NCBI RefSeq assembly: GCF_900114355.1
Contig: NZ_FOSS01000001.1
Coordinates: forward strand, 831,386 to 895,385
DNA from: Lysobacter sp. cf310
GTDB lineage: Bacteria > Pseudomonadota > Gammaproteobacteria > Xanthomonadales > Xanthomonadaceae
Length of the DNA: 64,000 nt
Direction: 5' to 3'
Shown here piece after piece: positions 1 through 10,652 of this stretch. The translations under genes and the position numbers were made by a program. The stretch's first letter is position 1, and the number at the start of each line of letters is the position of its first letter. Below the pieces are notes generated by a model that was not told where the DNA came from, made no database searches, and was given only the letters and a program-made list of their open reading frames with translations.

Positions 1-169
1 GGTCTGATCGAGCAACATTGAACCGTCGCCTGCAATGGCTGTCCTATCATTCCAGACGCCTACGTTAATGGCCAAAATCGAGCCCTGACTAGCAAAAAGG
101 CGACATCTGTCCGCTCGCGTGGCCCACGGATTGGGGTAAAGTCGGACCGGGGAAAAACCGAGGACTGCG
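1..169 (+). promoter_or_regulatory. Region upstream of pilB
   Basis: No gene is visible here. A possible sigma-54 type element lies at 120-135: TGGC and TTGG are spaced as in the -24/-12 consensus, but the usual GC at -12 reads GG. A ribosome binding site (GAGGA, 160-164) sits five bases before the pilB ATG. Sigma-54 control is known for pilA in several species; for pilB here it is only a guess. Confidence 0.25.
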
Positions 170-1897
170 ATGTCTAGCGTCGCTACCGCCAACTTGGTGG
201 GGATCACCGGCATTGCCCGGCGCCTGGTGCTGGACGGCGCCCTGGAAGAGACCGCGGCCCGCGAAGCCATGGCCACGGCCAGCAGCGAACGCAAGCCGAT
301 CGCGACCTACCTGTCCGAAAAGCGCCTGGTCTCGGCCGGGCAGCTGGCTGCCGCCAACTCGATCGAGTTCGGCGTGCCGCTGTTCGACGCCGCCACGCTC
401 GACGCCTCGCAATCGGCGATCAAGCTGGTCAGCGAGGAACTGGTGCGCAAGCACAGCGTGCTGCCGCTGTTCAAGCGCGGCAACAAGCTGTTCGTGGGCC
501 TGGCCGATCCAACCAACACCCGCGCCCTGGACGAGATCAAGTTCCAGACCAACCTGGTGATCGAGGCCATCCTGGTCGACGAGGACACGATCCGGCGCAG
601 CCTGGACCAGTGGCTGGAGTCGGCCGACGCGCTCGGCGAAGGCGTCAACGAGGAGGGCCTGGAAACGCTCGACGTCGGTAGCGGCGACGACGACCTGACC
701 GCCGCCGGCGACAGCGGCGTCGACGCCAAGGGCGACGACACCCCGGTGGTGAAGTTCGTCAACAAGGTGCTGGTGGACGCGATCCGCCGCGGCGCCTCGG
801 ACATCCACTTCGAGCCTTACGAAACCGATTATCGCGTGCGCCTGCGCATCGACGGCCTGCTCAAACAGGTCGCCAAGGTACCGGTCAAGCTCAGCCCGCG
901 CATCGCCGCGCGCCTGAAGGTCATGGCGCAGCTGGACATCGCCGAGAAGCGCGTGCCGCAGGACGGCCGCATCAAGCTCAACCTGTCCAAGACCAAGCAG
1001 ATCGACTTCCGCGTCAGCACCCTGCCGACCCTGTTCGGCGAGAAGATCGTGCTGCGTATCCTCGACGGCAGCGCCGCGCGCCTGGGCGTGGACAAGCTCG
1101 GCTACGAGGAAGACCAGAAGGAGCTGTTCGTCGGCGCCGTGGTCAAGCCCTACGGCATGGTCCTGGTGACCGGCCCGACCGGCTCGGGCAAGACGGTGTC
1201 GCTGTACACCGCGCTGAACATCCTCAACGACGACATGCGCAACATCTCCACGGTCGAGGACCCGGTCGAAATCCGCGTGCCGGGCATCAACCAGGTGCAG
1301 ATGAACGTGAAGCGCGGCATGACCTTCGCCGCCGCGTTGCGCAGCTTCCTGCGTCAGGATCCGGACGTGATCATGGTCGGCGAAATCCGCGACCTCGAGA
1401 CCGCCGAGATCGCGATCAAGGCCGCCCAGACCGGCCATATGGTGCTCTCGACCCTGCACACCAACGACGCGCCGCAGACCATCGCGCGCCTGATGAACAT
1501 GGGCGTCGCGCCGTACAACATCACTTCCTCGGTGACCCTGGTCATCGCCCAGCGCCTGGCCCGCCGCCTGCACGACTGCAAGCGCGAGGTCCACCTGCCC
1601 GAACACGCGCTGCTGGCCGAAGGCTTCAGCCACGACGAGATCGTCGGCGGCCTGAAGATCTACGAAGCCGCCGGCTGCCCGGACTGCACCGAAGGTTACA
1701 AGGGCCGTACCGGCATCTATCAGGTCATGCCCATGACCGAACAGATCCAGGCCATCGTGCTGGAAGGCGGCAATGCGATGCAGATCGCGACCGCCGCTTT
1801 GAAGTCCGGCGTCCGCGACCTGCGCCAGTCGGCGTTAATGAAGGTCAGGAACGGCGTCACCAGCCTCTCCGAAATCAACCGCGTTACCAAGGACTAA
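170..1897 (+). CDS. pilB: Type IV pilus assembly ATPase PilB
   Basis: Cytoplasmic hexameric ATPase that powers polymerisation of the type IV pilus. The 575 residues match the family length. The order is an N-terminal MshEN/GspE-N type domain (about 1-160), an acidic linker, and a C-terminal GspE/PilT ATPase core. The core shows a Walker A motif GPTGSGKT (335-342), a Walker B region with DPDVIMVGEIRD (about 397-408), a His box STLHTNDA, and a CxxC near the C-terminus (GCPDC) from the zinc site. The start is supported by GAGGA five bases upstream. PilC follows after three bases, so the two are co-transcribed. GspE is the closest relative, but adjacency to pilC and pilD favours PilB. No pilin gene lies between pilB and pilC. 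Confidence 0.96.
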   Translation: MSSVATANLVGITGIARRLVLDGALEETAAREAMATASSERKPIATYLSEKRLVSAGQLAAANSIEFGVPLFDAATLDASQSAIKLVSEELVRKHSVLPLFKRGNKLFVGLADPTNTRALDEIKFQTNLVIEAILVDEDTIRRSLDQWLESADALGEGVNEEGLETLDVGSGDDDLTAAGDSGVDAKGDDTPVVKFVNKVLVDAIRRGASDIHFEPYETDYRVRLRIDGLLKQVAKVPVKLSPRIAARLKVMAQLDIAEKRVPQDGRIKLNLSKTKQIDFRVSTLPTLFGEKIVLRILDGSAARLGVDKLGYEEDQKELFVGAVVKPYGMVLVTGPTGSGKTVSLYTALNILNDDMRNISTVEDPVEIRVPGINQVQMNVKRGMTFAAALRSFLRQDPDVIMVGEIRDLETAEIAIKAAQTGHMVLSTLHTNDAPQTIARLMNMGVAPYNITSSVTLVIAQRLARRLHDCKREVHLPEHALLAEGFSHDEIVGGLKIYEAAGCPDCTEGYKGRTGIYQVMPMTEQIQAIVLEGGNAMQIATAALKSGVRDLRQSALMKVRNGVTSLSEINRVTKD

Positions 1898-1900
1898 ACC

Positions 1901-3157
1901 ATGTCCGCGACCCGCACCGCGACCAAGCAGCAGCCGACCGTCCGCCGCCCCAATCCGCTCGAGATCTTTGTCTGGGAAGGCAAGGACAAGCGCGGCGTCG
2001 TCATGAAGGGCGAGCAGTCGGCGAAGAACGCCAACATGCTGCGCGCCGAACTGCGTCGCCAGGGCATCACGCCCGGCACGGTCAAGCCCAAGGGCAAGCC
2101 GTTCCTGGGCGGCGCCGGCAAGCGCATCACGCCTCGCGACATCGCCATCTTCAGCCGCCAGATCGCGACGATGATGAAGTCGGGCGTGCCGATCGTGACC
2201 TCGCTGGAGATCATGGCCGGTGGCCAGAAGAACCAGAAGATGAAGACGCTGATCAATACCATCCGCGCCGATCTCGAAGGCGGCTCCTCGATGCACGAGG
2301 CGCTGAGCAAGCATCCGGTCCAGTTCGACGAGCTCTACCGCAACCTGGTCAAGGCCGGCGAATCGGCGGGCGTGCTGGAAACGGTGCTCGACACCGTCGC
2401 CAGCTACAAGGAGAACATCGAAAGCCTGAAGGGCAAGATCAAGAAGGCGCTGTTCTACCCGGCCACGGTGGTCGCGGTGGCGATCCTGGTCAGCGCGATC
2501 CTGCTGATCTTCGTGGTCCCGCAGTTCCAGAAGACCTTCCAGAGCTTCGGCGCCGAGCTGCCGGCGTTCACCCTGATGATCATCGGCGCCAGCGACTTCA
2601 TGATCAAATACTGGTGGGCGGTATTGTTCATCATAGTCGGCACCATCGTCGGCTTCATCATGGCCAAGAACCGATCCCCGGCCTTCGCCCACTTCCTCGA
2701 CCGCATGATGCTGAAGATCCCGGTGGTCGGGCAGATCCTGCACAACTCGGCGATCGCGCGTTTCGCGCGCACCCTGGCGGTGACCTTCAAGGCCGGCGTG
2801 CCGCTGGTGGAGGCGCTGGACACCGTCGCCGGCGCCACCGGCAACGTGGTCTACGAGCAAGCCGTGCGCCGCATTCGCGACGACGTCTCGGTGGGCTACC
2901 AGCTCAACATGTCGATGAAGCAGGTCAACCTGTTCCCGCACATGGTGATCCAGATGACCGCGATCGGCGAAGAGGCCGGCGCGCTCGACACCATGCTGTT
3001 CAAGGTCGCGGAGTTCTACGAGGAAGAGGTCAACAACGCGGTCGACGCACTGTCCAGCCTGCTCGAGCCGCTGATCATGGTGGTGTTGGGCGTCGTGGTC
3101 GGCAGCATGGTCATCGGCATGTACCTGCCGATCTTCAAGCTCGCCGCGACGATCTGA
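1901..3157 (+). CDS. pilC: Type IV pilus inner-membrane platform protein PilC
   Basis: Polytopic inner-membrane protein on which PilB and PilT act during pilus extension and retraction. The 418 residues contain two repeats of the T2SSF/PilC cytoplasmic domain (about 75-200 and 280-400). Each is followed by hydrophobic segments: VVAVAILVSAILLIFVVPQF, a second helix near 235-255, and a C-terminal helix containing VVLGVVVGSMVIGMYLPIF. The motif GVPIVTSLEIM and its second-half counterpart GVPLVEALDTV are typical of the family. It begins three bases after the pilB stop, with AAGGA of the pilB end serving as ribosome binding site. The paralogue GspF is excluded by position. Confidence 0.96.
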   Translation: MSATRTATKQQPTVRRPNPLEIFVWEGKDKRGVVMKGEQSAKNANMLRAELRRQGITPGTVKPKGKPFLGGAGKRITPRDIAIFSRQIATMMKSGVPIVTSLEIMAGGQKNQKMKTLINTIRADLEGGSSMHEALSKHPVQFDELYRNLVKAGESAGVLETVLDTVASYKENIESLKGKIKKALFYPATVVAVAILVSAILLIFVVPQFQKTFQSFGAELPAFTLMIIGASDFMIKYWWAVLFIIVGTIVGFIMAKNRSPAFAHFLDRMMLKIPVVGQILHNSAIARFARTLAVTFKAGVPLVEALDTVAGATGNVVYEQAVRRIRDDVSVGYQLNMSMKQVNLFPHMVIQMTAIGEEAGALDTMLFKVAEFYEEEVNNAVDALSSLLEPLIMVVLGVVVGSMVIGMYLPIFKLAATI

Positions 3158-3181
3158 CCGCCCCGGGGTTATCCTTCACGC

Positions 3182-4045
3182 ATGGCATTCCTGGATCAGA
3201 ACCCCGGCCTCGGCTTTCCGCTCGCGGCCGGTTTCGGGCTGTTGGTCGGCAGTTTTCTCAACGTGGTCATCCTGCGCCTGCCCAAGCGGCTGGAATGGCA
3301 GTGGAACCGCGACGCCCGCGAGATCCTGGAGCTGCCCGAGCTCTACGACCCGCCGCCGCCCGGCATCGTGGTCGAGCGCTCGCACTGCCCGCACTGCAAG
3401 CACCAGCTGAGCTGGTACGAGAACATCCCGGTCTTCAGCTACCTGTTCCTGCGCGGCCGCTGCCGCAGCTGCAAGACCCCGATCTCGCCGCAGTACCCGC
3501 TGGTCGAACTGGTGACCATGCTGGCCGTGCTGGCCTGCGTGTGGCGCTTCGGCTTCGGCTGGCAGGGCTTCGGCGCGATCGTGTTCAGCACCTTCCTGAT
3601 CGCGCTGTCCGGCATCGACTTCCGCACCAAGCTGCTGCCCGACCAGCTCACCTTGCCGCTGATGTGGCTGGGCCTGATCGCCAGTTCCGACAATCTGTAC
3701 TTCACCACCAAGCCGGCGCTGCTCGGCGCGATCGCCGGTTATCTGAGCCTGTGGTCGGTGTGGTGGGTGTTCAAACAGCTGACCGGCAAGGAAGGCATGG
3801 GCCACGGCGACTTCAAGCTGCTGGCCGCGATCGGCGCCTGGGTCGGGCTCAAGGGCATTCTGCCGACCATCCTGCTGTCCTCGCTGGTCGGCGCCATCAT
3901 CGGCTCGATCTGGCTGACCGCGCGCGGACGCGACAAGGCCACCCCGATACCGTTCGGGCCCTATCTCGCGATCGCCGGCTGGGTCGTGTTCTTCTGGGGC
4001 GAGCAACTGGTCGGCGCGTACATGCGCTACGCCGGGCTGCGCTGA
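3182..4045 (+). CDS. pilD: Prepilin peptidase / N-methyltransferase PilD
   Basis: Inner-membrane aspartic protease that cleaves type IV prepilins and type II secretion pseudopilins after glycine and methylates the new N-terminus. The 287 residues are full length. The cytoplasmic loop has the tetra-cysteine zinc site (C69, C72, C94, C97). The two catalytic aspartates are visible as D146 in GIDFRTKLLPD and D210 in the GHGD motif. About eight hydrophobic segments are present. It lies 24 bases after pilC. Because gspG-K in this window have class III leader peptides, this enzyme is probably their processing peptidase as well. Confidence 0.96.
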   Translation: MAFLDQNPGLGFPLAAGFGLLVGSFLNVVILRLPKRLEWQWNRDAREILELPELYDPPPPGIVVERSHCPHCKHQLSWYENIPVFSYLFLRGRCRSCKTPISPQYPLVELVTMLAVLACVWRFGFGWQGFGAIVFSTFLIALSGIDFRTKLLPDQLTLPLMWLGLIASSDNLYFTTKPALLGAIAGYLSLWSVWWVFKQLTGKEGMGHGDFKLLAAIGAWVGLKGILPTILLSSLVGAIIGSIWLTARGRDKATPIPFGPYLAIAGWVVFFWGEQLVGAYMRYAGLR

Positions 4046-4050
4046 CCGCC

Positions 4051-4662
4051 ATGGCCGCGTTCTGCGTCGGGGTGACCGGCGGCGTGGCCTCGGGCAAGAG
4101 CGAAGTGACCCGGCGTTTCGAAGCGCTGGGCGTGAGCGTGGCCGATGCCGATCTGGCCGCCCGCGCGGCGGTCGAAGCCGGCTCCGCGGGGCTGGCCGAG
4201 GTCGTGGCCGCGTTCGGCGCGCAGGTGCTGGACGCCCAGGGCGGCCTGGACCGCGCCGCGATGCGCCGCCGCGTGTTCGCCGACCCCGACGCGCGCCGGC
4301 GCCTGGAAGCGATCGTCCATCCGCGCGTGCGCGCCCTGCTGCGCGAACAATGCGAACGCGCGCCCGGCGCCTATGCGATCGCGGCCATTCCCCTGCTCAC
4401 CGAAGGCGGCGGCCGCGAGGCCTACCCCTGGCTGCAGCGCATCCTGCTGGTCGACGTGCCGGTCGAGGTCCAGCGTGCGCGCGTGATGGCGCGCGACCGC
4501 GTCGAGGCCGAGCTGGCCGAACGCATGATCGCGGCCCAGGCCACGCGCGCGGCGCGCCTGGCGATCGCCGACGACGTGATCGTCAACGACGGCCCGCTGG
4601 ACGCGCTGGACCGCCAGGTCGCGGCCCTGGACCGACGCTATCGGGCCTTGGCCGCCGGCTGA
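4051..4662 (+). CDS. coaE: Dephospho-CoA kinase
   Basis: Last step of coenzyme A synthesis: phosphorylates the 3'-hydroxyl of dephospho-CoA. The 203-residue protein has the P-loop GGVASGKS at 10-17, the DADLAARAAVE segment and the VHPRVR motif (IVHPRVRALL), both typical of the family. The ATG at 4051 lies five bases after the pilD stop, giving a pilD-coaE pair that is widely conserved in gammaproteobacteria. A longer in-frame reading begins inside pilC, but it has no recognisable sequence before the P-loop and is not used. Confidence 0.95.
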   Translation: MAAFCVGVTGGVASGKSEVTRRFEALGVSVADADLAARAAVEAGSAGLAEVVAAFGAQVLDAQGGLDRAAMRRRVFADPDARRRLEAIVHPRVRALLREQCERAPGAYAIAAIPLLTEGGGREAYPWLQRILLVDVPVEVQRARVMARDRVEAELAERMIAAQATRAARLAIADDVIVNDGPLDALDRQVAALDRRYRALAAG

Positions 4663-4677
4663 GCCGGGGCACCGCGT

Positions 4678-4706
4678 TGTGTGGGAGCGGCGTGAGCCGC
4701 GATCGC
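4678..4706. repeat. REP-like element, copy 1
   Basis: The imperfect palindrome GGAGCGGCGTGAGCCGCGA has the core stem GCGGC/GCCGC (4687-4700) around a GTGA loop. It lies between convergent coaE and the Nudix gene. A near-identical copy is at about 50320-50340. It resembles the short REP sequences scattered through xanthomonad and pseudomonad genomes. The rest of the gap (4707-4865) shows only weak inverted repeats. Confidence 0.6.
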
Positions 4707-4865
4707 TTCTCTGCGCTTGCCATCAAAGCGCGCTAATCGCGGCGCTTTCACAGTCGCCGGAATCGCGCCGAGGCCGGCACCGACCGTTCAAGAATCGCGG
4801 CTTGTGAATCAGGCAGCGCCTCAGCGGTATCCGCTCGCAGGCGGCGGCCCGTACCGCCGATGCTT

Positions 4866-5870
4866 TCAGGCCGCCGCTTCGGCGACCGCGTCGGGCCACA
4901 GGCCGCGGATCGCGGCCACGCCTTGGGCGCCGTGCGCACGCGCGGCGGCGATGTCGCCCGGACCTAGCCCGCCGATCGCATAGATCGGCAGGGACACCGC
5001 CTCGCGCAGGGCCGCAAAGCCGTCCCAGCCGATCCCGGCCGCACCGGGATGGCTGGGCGTGGCGCGGATCGCGCCGACGACGGCGAAATCGCAAGCCAAC
5101 GCCTGCGCGCTGCGCAGTTCGTCGGCGTCGTGGCAGGACGCGGCCAGCGGCAACTCCGCGGGCAGCGGGCGCCGGGTGTGCTCGCGCAGTTGCGCGGCAC
5201 GCAGGTGCAGACCCACCGACAGGGCCAGGGCCAGCTCGACGTCGCCGTTGATCAGGACCTCGGCGCCCGCCGCGCGGCAACGCTGCACCGCCGCGGCCAC
5301 CAGCGCACGCCAGCGCTCGGGCGCGGTGTCGGGCGCGCGCAGCTGGATCCGGCGCGCACCGGCGGCCAGCGCACGCTCCAGCGCCGCCAGCCAACGCGCA
5401 TCGTCGGCACCACCGGGCGCGGGCGTGACCAGATAGCGATCGGGCTGCAGCAGCGCCGCGACCACCGGTCGATCGGCCGGCGGCATCTGGTAGCGGGCCA
5501 GCTTGGCCGGCGGTACCCAGACCAGGGCCTGCCCTTCACGGCCGCGCACGCTGCCGCGCCAGTGCTTGAGCTCGCGCACGTCCAGGCGCAGGCGCTTGTC
5601 GGGATAGGCCTGCGGCACATCGATCAGGGCCGCGCCGACCTCGCAGTCGATGCCCAGCTCTTCGTGCAGTTCGCGTTGCAACGCGGCCTCGGGCGATTCG
5701 CCGGCTTCGCGCTTGCCGCCCGGGAACTCCCACAGCCCGGCCAGATCGCGACCCTCGGTGCGGCGGGTCAACAGGATGCGGCCGCGCGCGTCGCGGATCA
5801 CACCGGCCACCACTTCGACCACGCGTTCGGACCGCGGCGACGGTGCGGCGATCGGATCGCTCATGGACAT
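4866..5870 (-). CDS. Nudix hydrolase (MutT-like) fused to a thiamine phosphate synthase-like domain
   Basis: A 334-residue fusion. Residues about 17-150 are a MutT-type Nudix domain with a complete Nudix box (GGK at 51-53, REL at 66-68, EE at 70-71), predicted to hydrolyse 8-oxo-dGTP or a related nucleotide. Residues about 160-330 form a ThiE/TenI-like barrel (IQLRAPD, GLHLRAAQLR, IYAIGGLGPGD). The usual ThiE substrate residues look altered: IQLR is not followed by lysine and the GVHxGQxD motif is degraded, so thiamine synthase activity is doubtful. The gene follows secA on the same strand, as mutT does in E. coli. ATG at 5870 or at 5864 are both possible starts. Confidence 0.88.
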   Translation of the reverse strand: MSMSDPIAAPSPRSERVVEVVAGVIRDARGRILLTRRTEGRDLAGLWEFPGGKREAGESPEAALQRELHEELGIDCEVGAALIDVPQAYPDKRLRLDVRELKHWRGSVRGREGQALVWVPPAKLARYQMPPADRPVVAALLQPDRYLVTPAPGGADDARWLAALERALAAGARRIQLRAPDTAPERWRALVAAAVQRCRAAGAEVLINGDVELALALSVGLHLRAAQLREHTRRPLPAELPLAASCHDADELRSAQALACDFAVVGAIRATPSHPGAAGIGWDGFAALREAVSLPIYAIGGLGPGDIAAARAHGAQGVAAIRGLWPDAVAEAAA

Positions 5871-5930
5871 GCGGCTTGCGGCGACCGGCGCGGCTTCGGC
5901 GACGGTCGCGGGGGCTCGGACCTCGGCCCA

Positions 5931-5954
5931 CCCTCTCCCGCGGACGGGAGAGGG
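5931..5954. repeat. CTCTCCCG hairpin repeat, copy 1 (possible secA terminator)
   Basis: A perfect 10-base stem (CCCTCTCCCG/CGGGAGAGGG) with loop CGGA lies just downstream of the secA stop. The same two arms with a different loop (TAAA) recur at 28861-28884. There is no U-tract, so termination is only a possibility. Dispersed identical arms point to a mobile or repetitive intergenic element. Confidence 0.7.
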
Positions 5955-5963
5955 CGTCGAGTA

Positions 5964-8684
<2,721 letters not shown>

Positions 8685-8835
8685 GAACGGGTCCGTGAAG
8701 CGAAACAGGAATCCGGGGACGGAACGCGTTAAGAACGCTTAACCGCCGGCGAGTTCCCGATTGAGGAAGGTCCAGAGACGGAATCGGAGCGCGTGGCGCC
8801 CCGATCGCATCGAGCCTGGTCTTAAGCCAACGCTC

Positions 8836-8841
8836 ATTCTA
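8836..8841 (-). promoter_or_regulatory. Candidate -10 element for secA
   Basis: TAGAAT on the minus strand, about 150 bases before the secA ATG. No good -35 is present at the right distance, so the assignment rests on the -10 and position alone. The same hexamer precedes lpoA at 32434-32439. Confidence 0.35.
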
Positions 8842-8927
8842 GCTTGGGCCGCGCCCCCGCGCTTGCAAGGGGCAAGGCCGGCCGACGACGGGTCGCGCAT
8901 TCATGCGCACCGGCCCGAAAACGCGAA

Positions 8928-8945
8928 CGGCGCCCGAGGGCGCCG
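8928..8945. terminator. GC-rich hairpin downstream of the M23 peptidase gene
   Basis: The 368-base gap 8685-9052 holds this hairpin (CGGCGCC/GGCGCCG around CGAG) and the secA leader, with no gene seen. The stem could stop transcripts from the peptidase gene, but it lacks a U-tract. Confidence 0.35.
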
Positions 8946-9052
8946 CAGCGGTGTGGTGCTCGAAACCGACGCCGGGCCCTGAGTGCGCGTCCGGCGCGGC
9001 GGACGTTAGGCGGGCCGCGGGCCAGTGGCTCGCAGGCAGGCCCGCCTCGGCC

Positions 9053-9964
9053 TCAGCCGCGCAGCGGCGACTGCTGGTTCAAGAACTTGACCGGGTTCAC
9101 GACCCGACCGTTCTCCCATACCTCGAAGTGCACGTGGGCGCCGGTGGAGCGGCCGGTGGAGCCGGCCTTGGCCACTTCCTGGCCCGCGCGGACCAGCTCG
9201 CCGACCTTCAGCAGCAGGCGCGAGTTGTGCGCGTAGCGGGTCACGTAGCCGTTGCCGTGGTCGACCTCGACCACATTGCCGTAGCCCGAACGCACGCCGG
9301 AATAGCTGACCACGCCGTCGGCCACGGCCAGCACCGGATCGCCGACGTCGGCTTCGAAGTCGATGCCCTTGTGGAAGGCGCTACCGCCGTTGAACGGATC
9401 GGCGCGACCGCCGAAGCCCGACGTGATATAGCTGTTGGCGATCGGCGCGCGCGACGGCACGGCGTTCATGTCGAGCTGACGATTGAACAGCAGCGACTCC
9501 AGCACCGACAGCTGCTCGCCGGAGGCCTTGAACTGGCCGTCCAGCTTGGCCATACCCACCGATAACTCGGCCTTGGGCATGTCCCGGACCGGGCCGGCAC
9601 CACCTTGGCCGACCGGCTTGTTGAAGTCGAACTCGCCGTCCTGCAGCTGACCGATGCGGGTCAGGCGCTCGCCGAGCGCGTTGAGGCGGTTGGCCTCGGC
9701 CTGCAGCTCGCCCATGCGCGCGGCCAGGGCGTTGATCTCGCGCTGGGCGTCGCGGCGGGTGGCGTCGATCTGGGCCTGCTGATCGCGCACCTGGGCGCGC
9801 AGCATGGCGTTGTCGGCGATGCCGGCGCCGGCGCCCAGCGCCACGCCGGTGCCCAGCAGCAGGGCTACCGCGACCGCGGGGCGACGTCCGCCGAAGTGGC
9901 CGACGTGCTGGAAGAACGTACCCAGCTGCGCCCGCGATTTGTTTACGATGGATTGATAGGTCAT
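9053..9964 (-). CDS. M23 family (LytM-type) metallopeptidase
   Basis: Predicted envelope peptidoglycan endopeptidase or LytM-domain regulator, 303 residues. A short cytoplasmic stretch is followed by one membrane helix (about 31-48, AVAVALLLGTGVALGAGAG). Then come a coiled-coil region rich in Q and R (about 55-100), and a C-terminal LytM domain with HKGIDF and the HVHFEVW motif that supply zinc ligands. The ATG at 9964 gives this standard layout; further upstream the frame runs antisense through dciA. The start is seven bases from the divergent dciA start. It resembles the E. coli MepM/YebA group in architecture, but the substrate cannot be told from sequence. Confidence 0.9.
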   Translation of the reverse strand: MTYQSIVNKSRAQLGTFFQHVGHFGGRRPAVAVALLLGTGVALGAGAGIADNAMLRAQVRDQQAQIDATRRDAQREINALAARMGELQAEANRLNALGERLTRIGQLQDGEFDFNKPVGQGGAGPVRDMPKAELSVGMAKLDGQFKASGEQLSVLESLLFNRQLDMNAVPSRAPIANSYITSGFGGRADPFNGGSAFHKGIDFEADVGDPVLAVADGVVSYSGVRSGYGNVVEVDHGNGYVTRYAHNSRLLLKVGELVRAGQEVAKAGSTGRSTGAHVHFEVWENGRVVNPVKFLNQQSPLRG

Positions 9965-9971
9965 TTGTTCT

Positions 9972-10421
9972 ATGTCTGATTCCAAGTCCAAACCACCAAC
10001 GCGCCCCCCCTCGACCCCTCGCGACGCGCTCGAAGCGCTGCTCGCGGAGCCGGCGGGGAACCCGATCCGTCGAGCGCTCTGGCTGGACGGTCTGGACCGA
10101 CGGTTACGCCCCCTCTTGCCGCCTTCGCTGGCCGCGCACGCGCGACTGGCTAACTTCGAGAACGGCAAGCTCGTATTTGTCGTCGATGCTCCGGTGTGGC
10201 GGGCCAAGCTGCGGCTCGCGGCTCCTGAACTACTCGACGCGGCCCGTTCCGTCGGGCTGGATGCAGCTGAACTGATCGTCAAAACGACAGCGCCGGCGGC
10301 TGCGCCTGTGCAACCGGCCCGGAAAGCCTTACCCATGTCGGCGTACGCGCAAAAAGCTTTGGCGGACGCCCTGGCATCGCTCAAGGAACCCGATCCATCG
10401 GGTTCGGATGATGCCGCCTGA
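9972..10421 (+). CDS. dciA: DciA-like protein (DUF721), probable replicative helicase loader
   Basis: 149 residues with a DUF721/DciA core (about 28-95: RALWLDGLDRRLRPLLPPSL, LVFVVDAPVWRAKLRLAAPELL). DciA proteins replace DnaC as loaders or stimulators of the DnaB helicase in most bacteria. The gene is transcribed away from the M23 peptidase and towards lpxC, between the cell-envelope genes, where E. coli carries secM. The C-terminal third is alanine rich and probably disordered. The family call is from motif resemblance, and the function is inferred from the family. Confidence 0.8.
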   Translation: MSDSKSKPPTRPPSTPRDALEALLAEPAGNPIRRALWLDGLDRRLRPLLPPSLAAHARLANFENGKLVFVVDAPVWRAKLRLAAPELLDAARSVGLDAAELIVKTTAPAAAPVQPARKALPMSAYAQKALADALASLKEPDPSGSDDAA

Positions 10422-10526
10422 CCACCGTTCGACGGCTGGCACGGTCCGTGCCGCCGCCGGCTATGAGGCCGGGTCGGGGCATGCTAACGGCCTAAACCCT
10501 TGAATTTGTTAAGAACGCACTAAAGA

Positions 10527-10543
10527 AACGGAAAAAATCCGTT
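10527..10543. terminator. Bidirectional terminator between dciA and lpxC
   Basis: The stem AACGGA/TCCGTT with an A-rich loop lies in an AT-rich island (about 10498-10557) between the convergent genes dciA and lpxC. On the minus strand the right arm continues into TTTCTTTAG; on the plus strand it continues into AAAATTTAG. A role in ending both transcripts is likely but not certain. Confidence 0.5.
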
Positions 10544-10652
10544 AAAATTTAGTTAAAGCGTCACCGGACGTTCACGTCTGTGATCCGTCGCACGTTGGGG
10601 TCATGCTTTGTGCACCCTGTGTTCCCGGGCTGTGCCGGGTCGGGCGCGAGGC

